DNA of 64,000 bases from Copromyces sp. CBS 386.78 (lineage: Eukaryota; Ascomycota; Sordariomycetes; Sordariales; Sordariaceae): contig MU839090.1 of NCBI GenBank assembly GCA_030685235.1, positions 542,732 to 606,731 on the forward strand, in the 5' to 3' direction. The position numbers and the translations under genes are program-made. The notes under the pieces are model-generated. The model saw only the letters and a program-made list of their open reading frames with translations. It did no database searches and was not told the origin of the DNA. Shown in pieces: positions 1 through 9,323 of this stretch; positions within the stretch are counted from its first letter, which is position 1; each line of letters begins with the position of its first letter.

Positions 1-497
1 AGCGTCTTCGGATACTGAAAGCAAAAGAAAGATAGAGATGAGCCTGGAAAGTGCAACAGAAGCAGTCTCGGAAGAGAGAAAGTATTTCGGTAAGCACGCT
101 TTGAAGGAGTTATGTCGCCTTTTGAAAAGGGAAGCCGCAGCCGGAACAAGACCTCCACTTGGTGAGCCCAGACTGTGAAAAGTGAATGAAGCCTTTGAAA
201 GGTTTGGACAGACGTGGACGGCTACGGTAAGATTACTAGTGTAACTGGGACAGAAATGGTAATGTTGGTGGCGTTTTCGGGGATTCTCTGCTTTTCGTTG
301 GCTCGTTGCTGCCCGGCCCCACTAAAAGAGGGCTGCGGAAATGTCAAATTCGGTTTCCACACAGGCCAAGCACAGGAAGGAGCTCGCCACTGTGAGTCAC
401 GATTAATCATCCCAAATCATTTACTTTCTACTACGTACTTTACAATGCGATAGCAACATCGACTTCTTGCTGCGACCCTCCATTTCTCTTATCTTAC
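1..497. other. Gene-less left edge
   Basis: I see no coding region here that I can support. Short open frames at 214-453 (+) and 222-410 (-) overlap each other and lack any recognisable composition or domain. The stretch may be the 3' or 5' flank of a gene lying outside the window. Confidence 0.5.
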
Positions 498-760
498 CAG
501 GTGTTGAAGAAATGGGAGTTACAGGTTCCGCTTATTGTTGGCTTGTAGAGACTTACCATTTGCAACACCATAACATAACCTCATGCTCTACTTTAGAGAG
601 TGATAGACTTATTGTTGTTATTGGAACCTGAGGCTCTGCGTACGATTTTGCTTTTAGCCCGACTTTATTATCTATCTCATCGTTGTGGTTGCTTTTCGTG
701 GGGAGTAAGCCAAGCCAGCAATAAGCGGGAACCTGTAACTCCCATTTCTTTCACCACCTG
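498..760. mobile_element. MITE-like element with long terminal inverted repeats
   Basis: The 48 bases at 498-545 are an inverted copy of the 50 bases at 711-760. About 90 percent of positions match, with a few one-base indels, and the two arms start CAGGTG and end CACCTG. The 165-base centre (546-710) is non-coding. Size, long inverted ends and absence of an ORF fit a miniature inverted-repeat transposable element or a foldback element. The flanks CTTAC (493-497) and CTCAC (761-765) differ at one base and could be a decayed 5-bp target duplication, but that is weak. No second copy was noticed in this window. Confidence 0.6.
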
Positions 761-3700
761 CTCACTACCCTAAACTACCTACCTAGCCTGAGCTAGCTTC
801 GCTAATATGGGCTGAACTATTTACCGTGAAGGTGAATAACACCGTCAAATGTTACGAGAAGTTTTGTGACTGTATCAAACCGAGTGGCTGCGCGTGCACC
901 ATAGAGGGCCTGATATATTCATTACTTGTGTGTTGAGTGTTAAACAATTGGTAACAGTCGGGACAGGTGATTGCACACGTTATAAGGTTTCCGCCGGGTG
1001 GATGAGTGGCAGAAACTGGAAACAGCCGCATGTTAACAAGATTGTCTGCCAGGCCTTCGACATGGCTCGACCATTTAATATGAAGCAACCGAAACTTGCT
1101 ACTCCTCATCTTTGTCACTAGATGGTGGTATCATTTTGCTATCACGTCAGCCCAGCGGTAGATCCGTAGAACCCAAACATTTGTTTTTTAAACTCAAAAG
1201 CTCAGTCTTGTACCGGAGTGGTGTCACGTCGGAGCCCGTGGCTCCCGGACCGCATCCCGACTCCGGCCCCGTCACATCCACTCCGGCGCGGATCCCCACT
1301 CGAGCGGGGAGCCGGAGGGTGTGTGGGTCCCATGCGTGCCGATCAGGAGAAACTCCATTCTGTTCCATTGGTTTTACTTGGGGGTTGAGAAAAGTCCCAC
1401 CACCACAACCCCCAAGTAACATGTGACCACCAGCCAACGAAATACTTCCATCACGGAGGTATAGGCACGCTCGGCACGTAGTAGGCTCGACTACTGAAGG
1501 GTACCACTTCAATGCGCGGTAATCGCTGCCCTGACATATTGGCAAGTCCATCACCCTTTGTGCATGACTTTCTGGTTCTTGCCAGCCATGTAATTGGACG
1601 GCGACTCGAGACGATGCACACAGTTGTGTACACCATGTAGAAGAAGCAAGCGCAGCGATACAGTGGGGACTGATCGTGCATTGAGGCTTGTCGGATTTGG
1701 AGGTCTTGGGAGGCACAAAGGCCTGGATGGCTTGCGTAGTGTAGTGGCGCGCATGATTCAGTCTATTTGATTAGTGCCAGGTGCCCATGGTCATCTGTCC
1801 CTTCATCTTCCCAGCATGTTTTATGCTTTCACCGCTCGACCTTCAGGAGAACACATACCTATGCGTGCTTGAAAATCGTGATTAGGGGACGACAGGCATT
1901 GAGTGGATGTACGGATTTTGCATGTGCATATTCCGTTGTCAGGAGTCGTCACGGGCCGGTAATCCACATGGCCGTGGTGATGGAATGGGCCCAGTCGACG
2001 CACGCTTTCTCCCCTTGCCTCAACGGTTGAATGGTTTCACATCAAATGGGCAGGCTCGTCGACAACAGGCAAACAAACCAGCAGTTGCGGAGGAATTGTA
2101 AATCGATAATCTGCCACAGATCGGGGACTCTCGATGACATTCCGGGCGTGACAGTTGAACAATACCGTACGGACCGTCGGACCTAATAGGTTGTACATGG
2201 GATGTACTATCGAACTTGGCATCCGAAAAGGGTGTTGGTGAAGGCGTGCAAAAGCGCTGACTGATATCATGTCGCCCTCGACTCTGGAATACCGGCGTAT
2301 CTCCTTACCAAGAGGTCAGAAGGAAGATATATTCAGGCGCCTCTTCAGCCGCGTTTCCTCTACTTCCCTGCCATCTGCCGTCGTACCATATGGGCGGCCC
2401 ATTGGCGATCCCTATCGTCCCTTGTTTCTCAAACACCATCCATTATCTCAACCACGGCAACTAGTGCTCACCTGATGCCTGATGATACGAATGGCGCCAA
2501 CGGAAAAGCTGTCTCTCAAGAGCAGGTACGTACCTCTGGGCTGTTCGAGATAGCCGAGACGGGTCTGAATTCCAGGCTGTTATTGGCATCCTTCTGGGTC
2601 AAGTGTTGCGTTGAACGTGAAGGTCGCTTGACCCGTTTCTCCGAGTGATGATCAACCCTGGTTGAGAGGCGACAGTCGTTTGAACCGGCAAGCGGCTCCA
2701 ACCGACGTCCGTGATGGTTGAAGATCCGCCACATCCAAATGAAAAGCCAAACTCCGACCGAGCAGAGATGTGGTTTCGGGAGGCCAAAGCGTGCGAATAA
2801 AGTCAAGCTTTTTCAAATGGGTCCTGTTATTAGGGGTCTGTTGGCCCCTACGGAGAAATCATGCTGCCAGTCATCTGTCGACAGCGCGCTAACACCTTAG
2901 GGACAACCAGGCCGGGGCGTGGCAGGCTTCGCTTACGCCGTACCGGTACCGGCACTAGGCCCAAGTGAGCGTCAATCGGGCTTTCCGTTCTTTCAGGGTT
3001 TTCACATTGACGGTTTTCAGTTGGTCCAGTTGCGGCTTCCGGCTTTCTGACTGCGACGGCGCGCAAGAGCGACGGCGGCGGCGGACGAGTAGGAAGTGGA
3101 AGGTGCGATTGTGGGTTTGCTTTGATGGCTGCTTTTTAATGGCAGGATGGGCGCTCCACTGACCATCATGGGCCGGTATTGGGCCCTCTGATTGGTGCAT
3201 GCGACGCGTCGCTGCCGGGTAAAGACCCCGCCTCCTCCACTCTCCCCCACTCTCACTGGTTCGCCGGCCTGGGATTCCTCCTCCTGCCTACCGGTACAGG
3301 TAACTGTCAGACTGTCAGGTCAGACAGGTACCATCACTCAGCTACAGCACCAGGCTGCCTCTTCAGGTTTTTATTGCCCGTTCGTGCCGTTCTTTCATCA
3401 CAAGCACGTCGCTGCACCATTCATCACCCACACGATTCGAACTTCCAGGTTCATCTTGACCATGGTGTACGTAGTTGGCCATTCACATTCACCAGTCGAG
3501 TGGCCGGCCTTGTTTGCCCACTCAGCGCACTGCGCTCGACGCATCGACCAGCATTTAAAGTCTTGTCACTTGCATTGATTGCGCTGACCATTTCTGCCAT
3601 TGGATTTGCTCGCTTTAAGAACGGGCTAGCTTCCAGAACTCCTCTCGTCGTCCCAGCTATCCCAGCTGCATCGGCCCTGTCCTTTTCATGTTCTGATTCT

Positions 3701-4355
3701 GTCAGTCTCCATTCGCCATCGCTCACTCTCTGCCAGTTGCAGTTGCAGGTGCCTGTTGTTGCGGTTAGCGTGCCGCAGCAAATAAACCACGCCGCCTTCT
3801 TTCCCCAAAAAAGCCTCCATTTTCTCTTTCTCACTGAGCACACGAACTCAGTCTCTTACCGCACGCCAACAGAGTCCTCTCCCCCCCTGTGCGACACAGG
3901 CGTGGATTCACCGTCTCAAAGCTCGCTCGCAGGCATTGTCGCGAGCACAGCACCTACCGTCAGGGCTTTCCATTGACGGGTACCGGATACATCGCCGGAT
4001 GTTGGAGACTGGATACACCATCCCCATCCCAGTGACCGAGACCAGATCCAGGTCACTTAGCCCGCCAGGGACCTCAGTCCAGGCCAAGAAAGAAAACCGC
4101 ATCCCCGAATCCGACCCCGACCCTGACCTGGTCCCAAGCATTGTTGTCTCGGAGGAAAAGACAAGGATATCTTGTCTGCTGTGCCGAGTGCAGTGTGTTG
4201 TGACAGTCTCCCGGGTTCAGAAAATCACAGAAATACCCGTTGTATTTCGCTCACGTCTTCCGATTTCCACCCTTTTCTGCGCCAGTCCATGATTTCTGTG
4301 TCGAGGTAACAACAGGTCGAGTTCCGAGAGAGCATCGACTGCCGCGCTCATCACC
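761..4355. other. Gene-poor stretch, probably upstream region of the 4356 gene
   Basis: No ORF here shows a domain or a credible exon structure. The longest open frames (1147-1716 on minus, 3179-3976 on plus) have biased, low-information translations. From about 3230 to 4340 the plus strand becomes C/T-rich with many short pyrimidine tracts, which in filamentous fungi often marks promoter and 5' leader sequence. It leads directly to the start codon at 4356. The hairpin at 1374-1419 lies inside this stretch. Confidence 0.5.
1374..1419. repeat. Perfect 14-bp hairpin
   Basis: TTACTTGGGGGTTG at 1374-1387 is the exact reverse complement of 1406-1419, with an 18-base spacer. It sits in non-coding sequence about 90 bases right of a GC-rich imperfect palindrome (1212-1285). 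It could be a terminator-like or foldback structure or a remnant of a mobile element. The function is unknown. Confidence 0.75.
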
Positions 4356-5285
4356 ATGGAACCTGTCCCAGAGACCGAGCGAATGGAGGAGTTCCGCCCC
4401 TCTCCCCTTCCTAGTTTGAGAGTCAACGCACCCGAGTTCGACTACTTGCGCAAGCCGCCCACCCTTCGCCGATCAACCGACCCCTCTCCAGCATCCCCCA
4501 CCTCACCATCTTGGTCAACTCCCACACTTCCCTATCGCCCTCGCGCCTCCTCGCCGCTGTCTACGCTTCATGTCAGGTCGAGGTCAGCAGTAAACCTAGC
4601 ACCGCCCATGGCGCGCACCCAGTCTATGCCCGGCGTAAATGGATCCGGCCATCTTCTTTTCTCACCACATATCCGACCACAGAGCCCTGCTCAGTCGCCG
4701 AGCCGGGTCCGTCCCCTCCGCAAGCCAGTCGACGATGTTTTCCCTTCCTCGCCAACTCGCATGTCGGTCCTCGACCATGAAAGGCAGCTTTCCGAGAGAA
4801 ACAGCTCGCCAAACCTTACCCTGGCCTCAACGTCCACAGCGGCCCGACTACGAAGACCCTCTTCGCCTTTGCGACTCGTTCACCATTCCAGCACCACATC
4901 GTTGTCATCCATACCATCGACTCCTTCTTCAGTCGCATCGTCGCCATCCTACCGAGTTCACGACTCCTTTTCCAGCAACTACTACGCATCCTCCATGCCT
5001 TCAACACCCACCTCGATGAGATCCAGGAGCCCCAGCATTTCCAGTCTTGAAACCATCCCAGACACCCCAGATGCCGAGGAGGCTGCTTTGGAAGCCGAAA
5101 GAATTGCGCAGCTGAAGGCCGCGGCGGAGGCGGCGGAAGGTGGCGGTGATGCCAAGAGCAAAGCGAGTACGGACTTGCGAGGCAGGACGCTAGGGTTTGG
5201 TTCCAGGGACAAGCGCAAGCGATGGAGTGTCTGCGGTGCTGAGAGAAGGCAGGATCTCGACTTGGAGACCATCTGGGAGGATTAA
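4356..5285 (+). CDS. Conserved Ser/Pro-rich protein of unknown function
   Basis: This is a single-exon frame of 309 aa with its ATG in a good context (CACCATGG). Residues 10-240 are dominated by Ser, Pro, Thr and Arg (many SP, SPS and RSRS motifs) and look intrinsically disordered, with many proline-directed phosphorylation sites. An acidic/Ala-rich, probably helical segment follows (about 235-265, rich in EEAALEAERIAQLKAAAEAA). The C-terminus is basic then acidic and ends DLDLETIWED. From memory, the ETIPDTPDAEEAAL segment and the terminal tryptophan-acidic motif recur in orthologues across filamentous ascomycetes, which supports a real gene. I recognise no catalytic domain, signal peptide or membrane segment. 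It is convergent with the PTPA gene. Function unknown. Confidence 0.8.
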   Translation: MEPVPETERMEEFRPSPLPSLRVNAPEFDYLRKPPTLRRSTDPSPASPTSPSWSTPTLPYRPRASSPLSTLHVRSRSAVNLAPPMARTQSMPGVNGSGHLLFSPHIRPQSPAQSPSRVRPLRKPVDDVFPSSPTRMSVLDHERQLSERNSSPNLTLASTSTAARLRRPSSPLRLVHHSSTTSLSSIPSTPSSVASSPSYRVHDSFSSNYYASSMPSTPTSMRSRSPSISSLETIPDTPDAEEAALEAERIAQLKAAAEAAEGGGDAKSKASTDLRGRTLGFGSRDKRKRWSVCGAERRQDLDLETIWED

Positions 5286-6519
5286 ACCTTTCGGCGTGTT
5301 CTCGCGACTCTCTGGATCTGGTGCCGTACCAAGATACGGCACCCAATATCAGCAGTGATATCCAGACAGGCAGATGCGCCTTGGCGGATCCGATCTGGCT
5401 ACGAGGACGAGGCTATCTTCTTTGCATAAAGGGCGGCGGCTTTTTTTCCAGTCTTTTCTCCTTTTTACCAAGCATATCGGCATCGAGTTCTTTCAACCAT
5501 TGGGAAATATTGGCGGCGTTTGGTTGGGGGATGGAATTATTCCTTTCGATACCCTCTCTGACATGGGCATCCGACAATTTAAGGACGCCTATGACAGCAG
5601 CCCTTTTTGTGCGTTGGGTAACTTGCGATGAATGTGGTGGGGGTTTGTTCTCAGCCATCATCATGAATGAGGTCAATCTGTCGTTTTCATCATGGGTTTT
5701 TTTTTTCTTGTCCTTTCGCTCGTTTCGTTTAGCGACTATGGGGGGTTTCGGACTGGACTGGAGTGGACTGGACTGTATGTTATCATCGGATTCCCCTATG
5801 GCTTGAGGGGTCAAGCTGTCATAAGCGCTCTATAGGATTCGCTTACTTCTATTCATATCATCTTCAAACTGTAATCACTTCCCTACACTGATGCTTGCTC
5901 GGCGATTCTCGACTAGGTGATATGCAGATATGGATGCAGTGAACGTGTTGGTACTGATGTGACAGACGACTTTGCACCTGAACCACACGAAACAGTTGGC
6001 AGGGACATTGACATATTGGGCGGTGGTGCAGTACAGATGCTTAAAGGAGACGGTTGAGGATACAGAACGCTTGAATCAACATGCTAGAGAGATGTGAAGT
6101 GAGAAGTGATGCTTCTAGAATCCATGCCATAATCCTTCTCCCTTCAGTATTTGATATATCATCAGCCTCTCCTTACCCATAATGGCGCCTCATTATCTCG
6201 ACATACCCGCTCTCAGTTCTTGAATAGACCGAAAACCGGTTTCAACGTATTGATGGTGTGAAGTAATTGTCACCGGTATTAACCCGCGACTATGATTTCA
6301 GTAGGCTTTGGCAGTATCATTCTACATAGCGGCTTCTTGTTATAACCCTTACAGACTTGCAGTAACACATGGGTCATGGGTAGTTCATGAGCATCGACTG
6401 TACGGCCATTTAGACCCCTGACGGCTTTCTTTGGTGTTCATTTTGGTAAACTGATTGGCAGGCAGATGTACCTCGTTTGCCATGATCCTCATACTTATAG
6501 ATATAACTTTGAACCTTGA
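5286..6519. other. Intergenic region between convergent genes
   Basis: This stretch is expected to hold the two 3' untranslated regions. T-rich runs around 5695-5710 and AT-rich sequence near 6100-6500 are compatible with polyadenylation regions. I see no further gene. Confidence 0.5.
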
Positions 6520-7869
6520 CTAGTCAAAAGGTATCCTCCTCAAACTCTCCATCTGTCCCCTCTTCCTCATTTCCTCCGCCGCCGCCAGACTGCTCGGTAC
6601 CTTGATGCCGCAGCAGTCGCCCCAACCAGTCGGCTGATGCACATGCCTCTTACCATCACTATCATCATAGACCTCCACCTCGCCGCCTTCCTCCTCATTC
6701 TCCTCGCTACCCACAGCGTTGGGATCTTGCTCGCTCATACCCTCCGCCGCTGGAATCAACGACCCGAACAAGAAGTGTTGCATAACCGGCAACTTCTTCA
6801 GCACCTCAGACACAAACATACTCCTCATTCCTCCCTCAATCTTCTCCCAGTTCTTGGCGCTGCTGATATCATCCAGCATTGGACTATGCCACCTCAGCCC
6901 TTTCACCGTCTTGGTGCTATTGACAAATGCCACCTGACCCAGGTACAAGAAATCATGCCCAAACTCTTCGAGAGTCAGCTCCTGATGGATCGCCCGCGGC
7001 GTGATAAAATGGTGATGCAACAGCTGGCTGGCGCCAAACAGGAACGGCAAGAACTGGTAATCATCCAGTCCCCACACGCCGTGAGACCCGGCTGGCTCGA
7101 GGTAGTACGTCATTTGGATCAGGCGCATGACTTCGAGGTAGCGGGCGAAGACGCGGAGCACGAGGGCTTTGAAGTCGGACTTTTCGATGACCGAGAGCTG
7201 GTACAGGCACAAAAGCCACATCATGAAGTTGAGCTCGTGGCCCGAGCCGTAGTCGATGCGCGTGCGGTTGCCGAAGGATTGGTTGAGGTAAGCCGAGGCT
7301 TCAGTGACGGCCGCTTCTGGAAGTTTCCCTCCAGATCCAGAAAAGGCGGCGTGCCACTGTGAACCGCGCTGCTTGACCTTGTCGAGAAAGAGGCGGAAGG
7401 TCTTATTGCCGAAGCGAGAGCCGCCTTGGTCATCTGGTGGAGACTCCTTGCACAGCGCTTCGGTCTCGTCGAGAATGCGGAGAATGGTCTTCACGGGCTC
7501 GCTGAGGCCCGAGTCCTCGATGGCCGAGATGGGCGTGTCGGCCACGGATTCGGAGAGGGAGAAGACGAAGGAAAGGATGAGGTTGAAGGTGGGAGAGGCT
7601 AGGAAGAGCTCGTGGTCTTTCCGGAGAAGAATACGTCGGACGGGGGTCCGGAACTCAAGGGTCGACAGGTCTGGGCGGGGAGGCAGGGCGGGGGTTTCTG
7701 GTACCGGAGTCGGGTTCGATGGTTCTTGCCTTCGGCGCCGTGGCTCTAGTTTGGGAATACGGTCTCGTAGATTCGGGATGGCCTGGCCGGCTTTGGAGAC
7801 GGTTTGTCCTGTGGCTGTTGGTGGTCCTTGGCCGGTTCCGGGCCCTCCCCCTCTCGTTGTTAGATCCAT
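6520..7869 (-). CDS. rrd1: Serine/threonine protein phosphatase 2A activator (PTPA), Rrd1-like
   Basis: This is a single-exon gene of 449 aa. PTPA is a peptidyl-prolyl cis/trans isomerase that activates and helps assemble PP2A-type phosphatases. The start is set at 7869 (MDLTTRGG). The frame stays open to 8058, but those 63 codons carry no family similarity and run into the promoter of the divergent gene. The body matches the PTPA fold: FRTPVRRILLRKDHELFLAS (about 80-100), the GNKTFRLFLDK segment, FGNRTRIDYGSGHELNFMMW with the conserved GTGHE-type motif (here GSGHE), and YLEPAGSHGVWGLDDYQFLP. All are hallmark active-site regions. The C-terminus adds an acidic stretch (about 385-415) and a basic tail, an extension beyond the core that fits fungal Rrd1 more than Rrd2. 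It is divergent from RRP46 with 566 bases between start codons. Confidence 0.95.
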   Translation of the reverse strand: MDLTTRGGGPGTGQGPPTATGQTVSKAGQAIPNLRDRIPKLEPRRRRQEPSNPTPVPETPALPPRPDLSTLEFRTPVRRILLRKDHELFLASPTFNLILSFVFSLSESVADTPISAIEDSGLSEPVKTILRILDETEALCKESPPDDQGGSRFGNKTFRLFLDKVKQRGSQWHAAFSGSGGKLPEAAVTEASAYLNQSFGNRTRIDYGSGHELNFMMWLLCLYQLSVIEKSDFKALVLRVFARYLEVMRLIQMTYYLEPAGSHGVWGLDDYQFLPFLFGASQLLHHHFITPRAIHQELTLEEFGHDFLYLGQVAFVNSTKTVKGLRWHSPMLDDISSAKNWEKIEGGMRSMFVSEVLKKLPVMQHFLFGSLIPAAEGMSEQDPNAVGSEENEEEGGEVEVYDDSDGKRHVHQPTGWGDCCGIKVPSSLAAAEEMRKRGQMESLRRIPFD

Positions 7870-8435
7870 GATGAAACTTGTGTGATTTAAGCAGACTATG
7901 GTGGACTCCTGCGTCGTCGTGTCGTAGCTGACTAGATTCCAAATTTCGGATGTGGTGACTGAAGCTGAGGATATTGGTTCCGTGATGTAGGAGGAGAGGT
8001 TCCAAGTGTAGATGTAGGAAGGAAGTTTAGTGACGGGCAATCCCCTGAATGCTGGCATCTACCCCGCCGTAGAGCCATCGTGGGGCAGGCAAAGTGCTAA
8101 CGCCCTGAGGTGTAATGGCGTTCTTAGGCGGGGCCGGGGCCGTTCGCGACTTCGTTCCACTGGCTGGGCTGGGCTGCAGCTTCCTGAAAGCTTGGCAGGC
8201 ACTGCTGGGCCCGCCGCTGGGAAGGAACGGAGTGGGGTCATCTCAAAAGCTAGCGCCCCCGGGGCTGCAGATCCCGTCGTGGAGGAACGACCCGCCTTGA
8301 ACATCCCGCCTTCAAATCTTCACTCGCGCCCGCAGAACTGAAGCAATCTCAGTCACAGCTTGATCTCAGCCGCTGTCTGTCACAACCAAATTTCAAGCCC
8401 CGGCCACCTTCACCGACCCAAATACCACTCACATC
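7870..8435. promoter_or_regulatory. Shared divergent promoter of PTPA and RRP46
   Basis: The 566 bases between the two start codons must contain both promoters. The centre (about 8110-8290) is GC-rich, and the right part (8330-8430) is C/A-rich and leader-like. I see no clear TATA box on either strand, so dispersed, housekeeping-type initiation is likely. Confidence 0.55.
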
Positions 8436-9323
8436 ATGACCACTGCGGCACCCGAAGCGTCCCTCAACGCCCTTCCCCGGGCTGATGGATCGGCCAGGTA
8501 TTCGTATGCTGGGTACACGGTCACGGCCTCAGTCAACGGACCCATTGAGGCTCAGCGCCGGGATGAACACGCTTATGAGGCTCACGTCGATGTCATCGTA
8601 CGACCCTCTGCCGGGGTAGGAGGTGAGAACATGATAATGGCACCACCATCCAGGAAAGGGACTACATCTCACCCACTTCGCTTTTCTATATAGGAACACG
8701 AGAGCGCCATCTTGAATCTATCTTGCAGTCCTCTCTTTCTCAAATCATCCTCGTCAAGAACTTCCCCCGTTCCGTCATCCAGATCGTTCTTCAAATCGAG
8801 AGCACGCCTGAAAATGCTTACGTCAACACAAAGCTGGTCCAGGCCAGTTTGGTAAGAAAATTCCCAACCTGTTCCCCATCTGCCATTAGGCTATAGCTAA
8901 TCCTGGCAACAGAACCTCCCCATCATCCCAGCCTTATTCCAGACCGCCGTTCTCGCTCTCTTATCGGCTACTGTGCCAATGAAGGCAACCGCCACATCCA
9001 CAGTCGTCGCTGTGGTATCCGAGGATGGTTCGAAGGAGATTGTGGCTGATCCCTCCCCCAAGGATATCGGTGAGGCCACCTCGCTACACGTCCTTGCTTT
9101 CACTTCCCACGATGAACTTCTTCTTTCAGAAAGCGAGGGCGACTTCACCGTCAAGGAGTGGGATGACGTATACGAAAGGGCACAGCAGATTTGCTGCCAG
9201 ACTGCCTCGAAGCAGGCAGGTATCGATATGATGCTTGACGATGACTCGTCCGGCCCAAATATGCGCCATTTCCTCCGGTCGGCGCTGGAGACCAAGGTAG
9301 CATCCGATCTCTACTGGAAGTGA
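8436..9323 (+). CDS. rrp46: Exosome complex component RRP46 (RNase PH-like subunit)
   Basis: Three exons, 8436-8622, 8694-8851 and 8913-9323, give 251 aa. The introns use GTGAGA..TAG and GTAAGA..CAG and keep the frame. Rrp46 is one of the six RNase PH-type subunits forming the ring of the 9-subunit RNA exosome in nucleus and cytoplasm. The ring is non-catalytic in fungi. Evidence: an early RADGSARYSYAG segment typical of the first strand, then GTRERHLESILQ across the first splice, which matches the conserved PGTKERxLE region of RNase PH subunits. Next come QIVLQIES, the LVQASLNLPIIPALFQTAVLALLSA core helix and a C-terminal domain with WDDVYERAQQIC. The splice at 8622/8694 restores exactly the conserved glycine. 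Its divergent neighbour is PTPA. Confidence 0.93.

Noticed and set aside
1147..1716. 189-codon minus-strand frame
   Set aside because: No domain, odd composition, and it contains the GC palindrome and the hairpin. It looks like chance openness in GC-rich DNA.
3179..3976. 265-codon plus-strand frame before the 4356 gene
   Set aside because: The translation is a featureless Ser/Thr/Pro mixture of a C/T-rich leader, it overlaps other frames of equal quality, and it has no conserved segment.
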